A stretch of DNA of 64,000 nucleotides from Neckera pumila (taxonomy: Eukaryota; Streptophyta; Bryopsida; Hypnales; Neckeraceae). The notes beneath the pieces are model-generated. The model had not been told where the DNA came from, did not search any database, and saw only the letters and a list, made by a program, of their open reading frames with translations. A program made the position numbers and the translations under genes. This document shows positions 49,912 to 60,976 of this stretch, one piece after another (position 1 is the first letter of the stretch; each line of letters starts with the position of its first letter). The DNA is taken from positions 6,880,211-6,944,210 of the forward strand of contig OZ018413.1 of the NCBI GenBank assembly GCA_963969595.1. The letters run 5' to 3'.

Positions 49912-50206
49912 GTCATTAGATGAGAGGGCTCCGAGTTCCCCTGCGTTCTGCTGCGTTTTCAGACTGCGGGAACGCAACTGCAGCAGCTGGCTAACGTGGC
50001 ACAGCAACTACCTTGTCATTTTTTGAAAAATAAATAAATAAATGAATAGCTTAAAATGATGTTTTGATAAAATAAATAAATAAATCTTCTTTTTTTTTTG
50101 GAAATAAGATTTTCTAACACGCCTGTACTGGCGTTCACTGAATTTGGCCAGATCGGAGAATGGGCTTGAAACGGCCCTCCAAGACCCCCAAATCTCATCT
50201 AATGAC
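49912..50206. mobile_element. Possible short inverted-repeat element, 295 bp
   Basis: gtcattagatgaga at 49912 and its exact complement ending at 50206 form 14-bp inverted ends; inside, 'gagggctcc' and 'ggccctcc' continue the pairing. Interior is non-coding with two 'aataaataaataaat' runs. No target duplication identified. Confidence 0.45.
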
Positions 50207-51430
50207 ATTTGAATCTACAAAGTTACATCTAATCAAATGGAATGTACTTTGCTTTGCTGCACATGGAACTTCCAAAGTTGGATGAACTTCCACCCTACAT
50301 GTCTCTTACCTTACACCTACAGTGTTTGAATTGATTAAAAACTTGAATCCATAGATGCTAAATCAGTCTAGAATGGTGGGGTGTACAACATGGATGAGAA
50401 AAACGCAAATGTATCTCTTTGTTTCAGTGTTAATTTCTCTTTCTGAGAACGACTGTTCCCAACTTCCTCACAATGACTATCAGATTGCGAAGATTTTGCT
50501 TATTCAGATTCGTATTGTTGATAGGACCCTTATTTTCCCAGCATCTAATTTTTCAGAAAGTTTTTTCATTTCGATTTTGGCATTTCAAAATATATGTTCT
50601 AGAGGTGCGGATCCCTTACCCCTGGCCACAATAGTACCGGTATCGAATCGTCACTGAAGAGCAGCGCCCAAATGACAAGTTTCTTCGAGAGTGGAGTGGA
50701 GTCGTTTCCCCAGACGCAAGATTCGAAGGTTATATAACCGCATCAACAAATAGGCACGTATAAGGAAACCACACTGAGAAAGGAAGCTCACCACTCTGAA
50801 AACATGGTAGAAACAACCAGCGATGCAGAAAATATCACGAGACAAACGGTGGTCAATCAGCACAAGTGACCAATTCAGAACACTAGTCCCCGATTGTCCA
50901 AGCTCACCCTCAGATTAATCAAAAAGTACATGTACATACAAGCAGAAGCCCTCCGGAAAATCAATCCCCACAAGATTCTCCAACTGCCTAAAACACCTCT
51001 CAGAGCGGAAAACCGTAATAAACATTGTCATCCCCACAGACGAACAACCACAAATCTTCAATATATAGTACCAATTGTGTAATGAAAGAAGAATCCTGAA
51101 TTGCAGCCCGCCTTGTTCATCTTCACCTGCTTATCCACTCTCTCGCTCTTCCTCCAGATTCGTCTAGGTTAATATGTATGCTCACAGCCTGCAAGCAAAG
51201 TCGGATATTAGCCTCCAACAAGCTAGGATCGCTAACGCAATATCACACACCAGAAGATAAACTAAAGTTTTATAAGGACTTAGGGGAAAACGATTGATGA
51301 ACTTATTCATGCTGAACCCTTTGGAACAAGTTTTTCTCTCTTATCTCGATACGGGGCGATGCTACTGGAAACAGCATGGTGATAACAAAAGAACACTCAG
51401 TTTGAACAAAGAGGTTGGAATAGTTGTGAT
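50207..51430. other. Interval 3' of the DUF3067 gene
   Basis: No gene assigned. A minus-strand open stretch (50651-50863, ...VVSFLSQCGFLIRAYLLMRLYNL...) has no recognisable domain. Part of 51100-51430 is probably the 3'UTR of the neighbouring gene. Confidence 0.3.
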
Positions 51431-52787
51431 TCAATAGCTTGCCCTGCCAATGCGAGGCCGTTCTTTGGTCTTCTCCAGACCGTTGCGAACAAGACCAACA
51501 GCTCCCCAGCATCTCAAATTGTTGGCAATATCATCTAGGTGAAGAAGGTATTCCTCCTCTGATAAAGGAAAGGAGCGCTGAGGTGAAGAGGAAACGAAGT
51601 AAGTACAACCACGTGATAATTCAGCAGTGATTTCAAATCACATCTCACTTTCTGAATGTTCCAAACATGATAGAGAACTGCCAACAAGAAGCAGCAGGTA
51701 TCGTTGCCATTTACAGACATATTTGTAAAAGTTGCAACTAGGAATCGTTCTGAGATTTATCTTCATAGTGAGTAAATTAGACTAAATCGATCACTGACAA
51801 CAAAGCTCCACCTTCCTGCAACTTCCAAGAACGGATAAACGCAAGACCACTTTAGATACTCTTCATTACCTGCTCGCGATACTTCCACATCACGTTCATA
51901 GCTAAGAGCTGGCGCCCCATGAATTCCTGCGTAAATAAAGAGGGAGTGTTTTTTAGGTCTATTGAGTGTTGTCAGTCTTCGAAAGAAATCCAACTTCACA
52001 ACTTATTGCACCCTATAGGCGAACGGTTTACTGTTACATGTCAACAGCGTAGGTCGCGTACTCACTTTCTTAATAAATTGCACATCATAAGATCTCCCAT
52101 ATTTCTTTCTTATGATTGTAGCCAAATCTATTCCTCGAAAAGAGACATCATCCCTGTTATTGACGTTTACCATTCGTTCCATTTGTTCCCGGAAAGCCTC
52201 TGAGCTTACCTGAATGAAAAGACAAGAAGCACGTGTAAGCACAAATGGCATTCTCAAGTATGGCAAATGGCTGACAAAAGAACTGCACATGAAGTGAACC
52301 GGAAAAAGGATAATTCTATTAAAGGTTGACCACAATTAACTTATGACAAGTAAAGGGCAGTACAACTCCCGGAAGACAAAGCTGTGGGGTCGACCTTGGA
52401 AATCATCTCAACACCCGAGTGTTGCAACATCCAATACTGCTATCAAGCAGCAGCAAGAATGTGCTCCAAGCTGACATGAAGCACAATAGGATAGATAAGA
52501 GGAGTTACGTTATTATTCGAGTCATCGTCGCTTGAATCATCTTCCGCGTCATCCTCATCATTAGGAGCTTTCCATCCGAACAGAGCCTGGCATGGAGAAG
52601 ACCCTTTCTTCTCAACACGATTATGTACATGGTGATGTCGAGACATTCCTGATCCTAACAAAGAATTTGACAAAGATACATTTTTCTTGGCATGCCTTCC
52701 CTGTTTCACATTGCCGCAATCTCCAAAAACTTCGGATCTATAGGAAGTGATGGTAAATTTTGAAGACACAGTCAGGGAAGTTGCCAT
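51431..52787 (-). CDS. DUF3067-family protein, probably plastid-targeted
   Basis: Four coding exons, 52787-52509, 52209-52066, 51926-51870 and 51577-51431, all phase 0 with GT/AG borders, encode 208 residues. Residues 1-50 are rich in Ser, Thr and basic residues with no acidic residue near the start, as in chloroplast transit peptides. Residues 76-90 are an acidic run (EDDAEDDSSDDDS). The conserved domain follows: EAFREQMERMVNVNNRDDVS and FRGIDLATIIRKKYGRSYDV in exon 2, EFMGRQLLAMNVMWKYREQ in exon 3, SFPLSEEEYLLHLDDIANNL and WGAVGLVR in exon 4. Relatives occur in plants and cyanobacteria; the biochemical role is unknown. The protein ends RIGRASY, while plant relatives as I recall them run on after RIGKA, so this C-terminus may be shortened. 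An untranslated exon lies upstream behind a 1.8-kb intron. Confidence 0.85.
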
Positions 52788-52820
52788 CTGTTCTACCAGG
52801 CCGTGGAGCGAAAGTATAAC

Positions 52821-54595
52821 CTGTCAAGCAAAGCGAAGAACATGAGCTTCGTCCAGTTCGATACTCTATTTCAACAGGACAACGAAACCAGCTACCCCAA
52901 GTTCTACTGAAATGAAATTACATATTGGTGTGCTTCGTGCGCTTCGTCCGCTATTATCGCAAAAGTTCAATCCCAGGTTTCAATAAACAACAGTAAAACG
53001 AACCTCTCGATGTCCAGCGAGAAAAAATTCTACAAAAGCGATTATCTAAAATTCAGACCATATTATAATCTAAACTGACAAATCCTGAAATTCGCAAGCT
53101 ACTAATGCCAATTATGACATGATAATACGACCCATCACCTCGAAGGAAAAAAACAAAGTCGAATTTCACTTCTTCTCTGTACTTCCAATTCGACACTCCA
53201 TTTTGACGCGACAATGAAAGCAGGCAGGAAGCAAATTCTTTAGCCTGCACCGCTTTGCCATTTGTGAGCTCCCACCTTCAGAGGAAAAAAAAAACAATGC
53301 CGAAGCTATCGCCTCTGAAGTTTCCTGGCCTCCAAAATCACCACCAGCTCTACTGAAATGACATCTTATAACAAAGCCTCGGTGCGCTTAAAGCATTCCT
53401 TCTTGCCGCAAAATTTAAATCCAAAATTCCGCTGACTAACACGAACCTCCCAATGTCGAGCCAGCAAAAGACAACAAAAGAAAAACTTCTAAAACTCAAA
53501 TCGTGCCATACACTAGTCGCACGAGTCCTCAAGCGAGAAACACGCAAGAGCTGCCAATTATGGCATAATACGACTCATCACCTCCGGCCTCTGAAGTTTC
53601 TTAGCCACAAGTTCTACCAATGGAGCATTCCAAAACTCAATCCAAACGTACAAAGTCCTCAAACGCGAATTCCCAAAGCTACCAGTGCCAATTCTGACAT
53701 GAAGAGTAAACACAGAGAAAATTTTGATGCCTGTGCGCGCAGCCAAAGGCGACATGAAATCGCATCTTATAGAAAGCCTCGGTGCGCTTCGAGCAGTAAA
53801 TTTGTTATTGTCACCAAATTTCAATCCTAGATCCTACTCAATAACGACCGTTGTGCTTCCACAATGTCCAATCAGAAAAAAGATGTTCACAGAAGTATTT
53901 CCAGAACTCAATCTAGACGTACAAAATCCTCAACCGCGGAATTCGCAAGCTTAGAAGTGCCAACTCTCACATGAGGAGTTACAAACAGAGATGAATTTGA
54001 AGTCGCATCTAATAGAAAGCCTCGGTGCGCTTCAGGCAGTTCCTTCGCTTCGGGAAATTTCATTCGTTATTGTCACCAAATTTCTATTCAAGATCCTACT
54101 GAACAACAACCGTTCTCCTTCCTCATGTCCAGCCACAAAAAAGACCATTCTACAGGAGCATCTCCAAAACTCAATCTAGATGTACCAGCCGCGGAAAATT
54201 CGCAAGTTACCAGTGCCAATTCTCACATGAGGAGTTAGAAATAGAGGTGGATTTGATGCCTGTGCGCGCGATCAAAAGCGACATGAAATCACATCATATA
54301 GAAAGCCTCGGTGCGCTTCGAGCAGTAAATTTGTTATTGTCACCAAATTTCAATTCAACCTCCTACGGAACAAGAACAACCGTTCTCCTTCCTCATGTCC
54401 AGACACACAAAAAAATTCCACAGGAGCATTTCCAAAACGCAATCTAAACGTCAACAAAATCCTCAACCGCGGAAAACCAGTGGCAATTCGCAAGTTACCA
54501 GTGCCAATTCTCACATGAGGAGTTCCAAATAGAGATGAATTTGATGCCTGTGCGCGCGGTATGGCCAAAGCTAGGCGACATGAAAAGAGACGTAC
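52821..54595 (-). other. Inferred 5'UTR intron of the DUF3067 gene, made of tandem repeats
   Basis: On the minus strand a donor (ccaccag|gtacgtc at 54595) and an acceptor (ttgacag before 52820) bracket 1775 bp. The interior is about five diverged tandem units. The marker 'gcctcggtgcgctt' occurs near 53378, 53778, 54018 and 54303, with a degenerate form near 52930. Other shared blocks are 'caattctcacatgaggagtt', 'ttgttattgtcaccaaattt' and 'gatgcctgtgcgcgc'. Spacing is 240-290 bp between the last three markers and larger earlier. The first unit runs into the donor itself. ORFs in the array are by-products. Confidence 0.65.
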
Positions 54596-55022
54596 CTGGT
54601 GGAGGATGAGCCGTGCGCGCTACTTACACCATGAACGTAGCGGTCAGGCCGGCGAAGGGGAGGAGGCCTGAGGGAGTGGCGTAAGCCAAGGTGTTGCGTT
54701 AGGGTTTGTTTGATGTGCGCTTGAAGAGAGCCAGCAGCGATGGCGAGGGGAGCCAGCCAGCGTGGGGATTGCGAGACCTCTCGCTACCATGGAGCTCCGC
54801 CGAGGGCTGCGATTGAGTGATGGAGAGGGTGCATTGGCGCCACCAAACCAAAACGTCAACGGGGAGCCTCCCTATTGAACTGGTTGCGATATTGGCACGC
54901 CAGGTGCAATGCCCCAATTGCCAGTGGAAAGTGCCAACAAGGAAACTCTGAAAATTGTGCCAGAAAATAAAAAATTCTGAGCACTCCCATTGATAAAGAG
55001 CTTAGAAATGGTGTTAAGTTGA

Positions 55023-55248
55023 TTAAGGTAGAACCACCCATTCCCGATCAGGGACCTAATTGCGACTGGTTCTAAAAACGGTACTCATTTTAGAATTTAA
55101 ATGTAGGTACACCATAGATAGCTTATTGTTTGTTGACCAAAACAATAAGCGATCTATGATGTAAGAACATTTAAGTTCTAATAAGAATACCATCTTTAGA
55201 ACCGGTCACAATTAGGTCCTTGATTGGAAATGGGTGGTTCTACCTTAA
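55023..55248. mobile_element. 226-bp palindromic MITE
   Basis: Almost a full palindrome. ttaaggtagaaccaccca at 55023 mirrors tgggtggttctaccttaa ending at 55248, and pairing continues through 'gacctaattg' and 'accatagat' to a centre near 55135 ('aacaataagc'). No coding. A half copy lies at 44757-44900. Confidence 0.75.
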
Positions 55249-56285
55249 CCTTGTAAGGATGGGTTGGTCTCTGCAAAAATCATTCTTTTTGACACAGTGT
55301 GCATCATCTATTGTAAGAAAACCAAAAGCACTCATTCGAGGTCAAACTACTGTGCAAGGCCTCCTCTTTTTGTACAAAATTCCAAGGATGAACAATTGCA
55401 CTTCTGTCCTACATGCAAATATTCTTTGTCATTCATCAGACTCTTACTATCCATGGTAGCATTACATGGTTGATTCCTTGAGGACCACAAAGCCACCAAT
55501 TGCCTAGCTTCTGCAACTACATTTGCAAAAAAATTTGAAATGTGAACTTCACTGACAATCTACGAGCAACAAAGAAATCTTAACCCTTTATCCTTGAACG
55601 TCAAGTTGGTGACCGTGGAAATCATCCCTTTTGGCACTATATGACATCATCTACACAAAATAATGAAATTAGGTTGCCACACACTAATTTCTCAGCAGTC
55701 CACACTATAGAAATATTCACTGCTTTTGGACAACAATGCATTCAATTCAGAGCCATGTGTATGGCATAGATTTGTGCACCAATCAAGGCTTGGTCCAGAG
55801 AGTGGCATACACTTCCATGTAGAATAAGCATTGATCCATGAGGTAAGTTATATCAAGTAAAGCAACCAAATTGACAAGGCAACCTAATTTCACTATTTTG
55901 TGTTTTGAAAATAACAAAAGTGCTCACTGGAGGTCAAACTATTGTTCATGATCTCCCTTTTCTACACAAAATTTTGAAGATGAATAGTTGTTGTTTTGTT
56001 TTACACAGAAGGATTCTCTCTCATTTATTGACCAAAAAAATGGCCGCATCGTTGTTTATGGATAAAAGGATAAAGGATGATCTTGGAAATCATCCATGTC
56101 CATTACCATGTGAATAAGTGTCTTTAGAAATAGCAAAAGCACTCATTAGAAGTTAAAACACTGTAGAAGACCTCCTCTTTTCACAACAAATTTCAGATGA
56201 TGAATAGTTGCACTTCTGTCCTATACAGGAGATTCTCTAGTCATTCATTGGCTACAAAACGTCCGCCTCGATGTTTAAAGGTTAA
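55249..56285 (+). repeat. Three tandem family Q repeats (copies 4-6)
   Basis: Copy 4 starts at the TTAA shared with the preceding MITE (55245-55248) and runs to about 55450. Copy 5 starts after TTAA at 55580-55583 and runs to about 56060, carrying a 251-bp insert. Copy 6 runs from about 56061 to TTAA at 56282-56285. All share 'aaatcat(c/t)c', 'aaaagc(a)ctcattagaag' type blocks, 'gacctcctctttt' and 'tgcacttctgtcctac/tat'. Confidence 0.6.
55653..55903. mobile_element. 251-bp MITE, copy 2, inserted in a Q repeat
   Basis: Ends acacaaaataatgaaatt and 'tttcactattttgtgt' are inverted repeats. The length equals copy 1 at 1716-1966. Comparison with the uninterrupted Q copy at 55249 shows the insertion falls after 'catcatct', which gives an empty site. 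Confidence 0.7.
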
Positions 56286-57124
56286 ACAATTTGTCTCTCT
56301 AAATCTGTTGGTGCAATTTGATCAAGAAACAATTGACTGAGTGCATTTTGTTAAATTTTCAGAGAATAAAAAAGGCGTTGTGGGCTGTCACTTTAGATCC
56401 TCATATCTTTTTTTCCACACCTCAAAATGGTTTGAAAAAAAAACAAAAAAACATATCAAATTCATAATGATATATGCCTATAGGAAAAAAATCAAAGTTT
56501 TTGGAGCACTTTTGAGCATTCCAATTTTAGCATATGTGCAAAGTACCACCTAACCGAACATCTTTCATCAATCTTGTCAACTTGGTGACACTTTCTCAAA
56601 TATTATGCAATTTCATCAGTCTTCTTTTCATATGAAAATTGCATGTCTTCTTTCATTTCAATAGTGGTAATCATCAAAATTATTCCACATGCATTAGAGA
56701 AAATTTCAACCCACGGGAGGGCCATTCCAAGTTGACATGCAATGCTATTCCATGCATGGCCTGTCAACTTGGAAAGTGCCCTTAGTGAGTAGTCAAAGTG
56801 TATGACTGCTTGCTGGTGCAATCAGATTTTTTAGAATTTTTTTTTTAATATTTACTTAAGATTAAGAGAAAAAAAAATTATTTAATTAATTTTTTACTCG
56901 CAAACTTGGGTTCTTGCGCCACTGTCACAATAGAAATTGCTACGCAAAAATAGGGCAAAAAATAAATTTTCAGCCCCGAAAAATACTATTTTTAGAGTAG
57001 CCCTCCGGAGGACTGAAATTTTCTCTAATGGATTGAATGAAGAATTATGCTTGTTACAAGAGCTAGTCAAGATTACAAAAGCTATGCTCCCCTTCCTCCT
57101 TTGTCTTTCAGTAGGGATTAACCT
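56286..57124. other. Non-coding AT-rich interval
   Basis: No gene. 'catgcattagaga...' to 'ccatgcatgg' near 56690-56760 is a short inverted motif only. Long A and T runs elsewhere. Confidence 0.3.
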
Positions 57125-58052
57125 TTAACCCCTAAAGGTACATTGTCCCTTTGGGGGACAAATGGAATTTTGGGCAAGCACCTATGGGCTAAATTTTTGT
57201 CTTGATTTTCTGAATTTTTTTTTGAAGATAGAAAAATTGATAAGCTTCATGGGAATATGATTTTTTATCAATTGGTGACCGGGAACAAAAGTTTTGCCCA
57301 AATAAGCTCAAAATAGGGGAGAAGGGGCAGCAAAAAAAATTTGCAAAAATTAAAAAAAAATTAAAAAAAAATTAAATTTTTTTTTTTATAGATTGTATTT
57401 TTGTCTATTTGGAAAGCTTTGATTCATTTCATTTGGATTTGTTATGAGAAAGTTATGGACAATTTTTTTTTTTGGGCAATTAGAGCATCTTCTTGAAGAA
57501 AATAACTTATAGGATTCATTTTAGAATGCAATTTTTGCAATTTTTCAAGAAAAAAAGTTCCACATGGTTAGGTTTTCTTGCTAGAACAATCTCACCATTA
57601 GTATCACTTTATTTAATTCCATCTAAAAGATATTAATATTTTAGATTTTCCTTCTATCTTGTACCTACTTCTACTTAACAATTTTTTTAAGAATGAAAAT
57701 TAATTTTTTTGAATTTTTTTTTTTCCCTAAAATCTCAACTCAATTCCCCACTATACAGATTTAAAGCTCAAAACTTTATAGTGCAAAATTTTAAGTTAAA
57801 AATGTTCAAAATCAAAAAATCTAATCCCGCATTGTGCTGAAAAACTTGCTTTTTTCACTTCAAACGCAGATATCTTGCAATCTACGCGGTCAAAAATTTT
57901 GAAATTTTTTCAACACATTCTCATATTAGTTAGGTATAAGATCCTATGGTTAGATGCGGAAAAAAAATTTAATTTTTTTTACTCTTTGCTCTAGAAATGA
58001 CAGTTTTGAGAGTTTTTTGGCAGAAAAAAGGCCTTGGTCCTTCAGGGGTTAA
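57125..58052 (+). mobile_element. TTAA-flanked element, subfamily B, copy B3
   Basis: TTAA at 57125-57128 and 58049-58052. It begins cccctaaaggtacattg and ends 'ggtccttcagggg'. Subfamily B is marked by 'gtccctttgggggacaaatg' near the left end. The 920-bp body contains blocks shared with B1 and B2 ('agatatcttgcaatct', 'aggtataagatccta'). Non-coding. Confidence 0.7.
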
Positions 58053-58054
58053 AC

Positions 58055-58330
58055 GACATGTCTAGGACTGGATTTTTACAGAATCTCCAAGGAAACTTCA
58101 CCAATACTCAACTACATGTGAACTTCTTTGGGGAATCATTCACTTTGTCTTTACAAGATGTACCTATCAATCTAAGTCTTGGATTTGAATCTCAATTTGA
58201 ACTTGTAGTTTTTGCATTGAAAATTTTGATAAATATTTGAATAGTGGCTTTGAGATTTCCCATAGACTTGAGGAGGGTGGAAGGTCATCATTGATTAGTC
58301 ATTTGAACAAGCTGCATGATACATAATTCA
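58055..58330 (+). repeat. Dispersed repeat, copy 2 of 48215-48480
   Basis: See the inverted copy at 48215. A 68-codon frame (58034-58240) contains TGFLQNLQGNFTNTQLHVNF and then stops; the homology continues past the stop, so this is a decayed fragment. Confidence 0.5.
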
Positions 58331-59640
58331 AAAAGATTCTAAAATCCAAATTTGGATAGCCTTTCTAAAATCTCAAATGTAAACTAATGGTTAATCCCTT
58401 AACTCTCTAATGTCCCAATTGTGGATGATGATCAAAGGAATTCTAATGACTTTTTATACTGCAAAACTTCTCGTTCATCCAAACCAACACTTGACTTTAA
58501 GAAAACCACACTTTCTTTATGTTGAATTTGATGAAATTGATATAATAATATATATCTATAAAGATATAAGCAAAAATATACAAAAATTCAAGAAAGGATT
58601 CAAGTGCTATAGGATTAACCTTAAAGGTGTGCCAATTGCCCAAAAAACTAAGATTGTCCATAACTTTCTCATTATTAGTCCAAATTAAATGAAGTAAGGC
58701 TTCAATTGGTTGTAGGATGGTGTTGTTTTGAGTACTTAATGTAGAAGGTGCATGAATTGAACCATATGCACTAGTGACAAAAGCTTTTCCTTCTATTGAT
58801 TTGGCTTCAATGTACCTTCTATATGTCCAAAAAAACTCTAAAGTAATGTTGTATTTGTGCATGATGAAGTTTAGATGTTAGATTGACATCCAAATGAAAT
58901 ATATTGTTTCAAACCGTTACTTCACACGGACCCTACCATATGAAGGTTGTCTCACAGAATTAAACAACTTCATTCATTATAATTCATAGTAAATTTGAGC
59001 TAAACCTCCTCTCTACTCCTTTCCAAATTTTCTTTTTCATTACTTTTTATAACAACAACAATAAGAAATTAATGGTCATCTTCAATACAAATTGAGTTAT
59101 TGATATAGTTGTGATAGTTCAACTTGTATTAAAATCTCATCTTCTAGCTGATTTTTCTATTTCCAATAAAAGATTCAAATGCCATCAAGTGACTTCTAAA
59201 TTTTTTTATTATTCCCCCTCTCCCTTAAAATACGCACACAATTCTATTGTTTGGAGTTTTTTGCAGTGTTACCAATGTTACATTTAAATGCCATTGTGGA
59301 ACATTTGTCTTCTCCTTTAATGTGAAACTTAATATAATTTAATAAATGGAATTGCATCTTTCTAAAAACAATTAAAAGATGCACCTAACTTTCTCCAACT
59401 TTAAATGTGACGATACATGGTTGTAAAGTTATAAAGCTTTTCACGATTTTGGATCTTTATGAAGGTGCTTCAAAAATGCACTTGTAAAACATTATAAGGT
59501 TACTTCAAAAGTTTGAGTTAAAAAACTCATAAAATTTACGAAAGAATCTCTAAAAAAGCATTTTTTTCTAATTTATGATTTTTTCTTTAACCATATTTTA
59601 AAATAATAATAATAATTCTAAAACTATCTATGCACATTGG
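58331..59640. other. Non-coding AT-rich interval
   Basis: No gene. ORFs on both strands at 58400-58860 overlap each other and have no recognisable domains. Confidence 0.3.
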
Positions 59641-60976
59641 TTAAGGTAGGATGCTCTAAAAGCGACCATTTAACCCCTAAAGGACCAACATGTGTTTTTT
59701 GGCCATATAGAAATTTTGGGCAAGTACGTGTGACTAGAGATATCCATATTTGAGGCTGAAATTTTAATAGAAGGTGGGGGCGAGGAATATCTTTATGTGT
59801 ACCAAGTTTCATGACATTTTGAAATACGAGTCAAAAGTTGTAACCTAATATGTTGCTTTTTTTCGTAACCGGGCAGTTTGATCAGAAAAAATCATTTTTT
59901 CTGGAATTTTTTTTTTGAAATTGGTTCTCTACATTTATATATACTTAAAAAGCTTTGATTCATTCCATTTCAATCAATAAGTCAAAAGTTATGAGGGTTT
60001 TTGGTTTGTGGGCAATTATGCATTGTCTACTCTAAAAAAAAATTTAAAGCCGTTTATTTAACTCAATTTTCAATTTTTTTGGAAAACCAAAAAATCCTAG
60101 GATGTAAATTGATTATTACAACATTACAACCATTGGGATTGGTAATTTAAATTCCATGATTAAAATTTTAACAATTTAGTATTTTGAATCATTTCTACTT
60201 CTTTCTACTTACTATTTTTTTCCTATATGTTGTACAATTCCAAATGATGTGAAATTTTTCAAGCATGTAGACAACTTGTTTAGGAAACTGAATTCAAAGA
60301 AGCACCACCTTTATCGGCATTTTTTCATTGAAAAGTGAGCTTGCAAAGTGCAGCTGCCCGGTTTTTCGCAAGATTGAAAAAATGATTTCCAAGACTTTGA
60401 ATGCTTATATCTTATGATCCACACGGTGAAATTTTCTGAAATTTTTACCACATGTTTTCAAAATATCATACTACAAGATCCTACGGTTACATGTGTCAAA
60501 AATTGTTTTTTTCCAAAAATTTGGTAGTTGTATTAGAAATGGCAGTTTTGGAGCGTTTTTGGTGAGAACATAGTCATGAAACTTTAGGGGTTAAGGGTTG
60601 GTCCGCCTTTTTTTGTAGGTTTGCATGATTAGAAATACTTTTCACTCATTTTTCAGAGAAAGAAAAATGGATGAAGAACGTAACCCAAGTGGTTTCATAT
60701 TTTTTGAAACATTTTTGAATTAATTATGAATTTCCTAGGATTTCTATTGTAGGTACCTATTTGTGACCCTAGGTCTCCCAAAATGCGTCCACTTACAACT
60801 TCTAAAGTGATTTGAGGAAATCAAGGCCAATGACTGGCTCTTGCAATAAAGAATACTTTTTGGAGGGTTCAATCAATGACTAAAGTGGTCCATTTAAAGA
60901 CCAACTCATATCTATTCAGTACCATTTTGTAGGGTTGATTTGAAGAAGCCGGTCGCTTTAGAGCATCCTACCTTAT
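59641..60976. mobile_element. TTAAGGTAGG-ended MITE, interrupted by a TTAA element
   Basis: Inverted ends of about 28 bp: ttaaggtaggatgctctaaa at 59641 and its near-complement ending cctaccttat at 60976. Removing the insert at 59670-60594 leaves a MITE of about 410 bp. Degenerate relatives are at 1150-1490 and 44478-44620. Confidence 0.7.
59670..60594 (+). mobile_element. TTAA-flanked element, subfamily A, copy A4 (best preserved ends)
   Basis: TTAA at 59670-59673 and 60591-60594. The element begins cccctaaaggaccaacatg and ends 'actttagggg', 917 bp. It lies inside another MITE, whose two halves flank it, which supports mobility rather than chance similarity. Confidence 0.75.

Noticed and set aside
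50651..50863. 70-codon hydrophobic minus-strand ORF as a small membrane protein
   Set aside because: No homology recognised, no second support from splice sites or repeats, and ORFs of this length are common by chance here.
53453..54568. Several ORFs of 60-125 codons in the DUF3067 upstream region
   Set aside because: They lie in the tandem-repeat intron, are not conserved between repeat units and lack domains.
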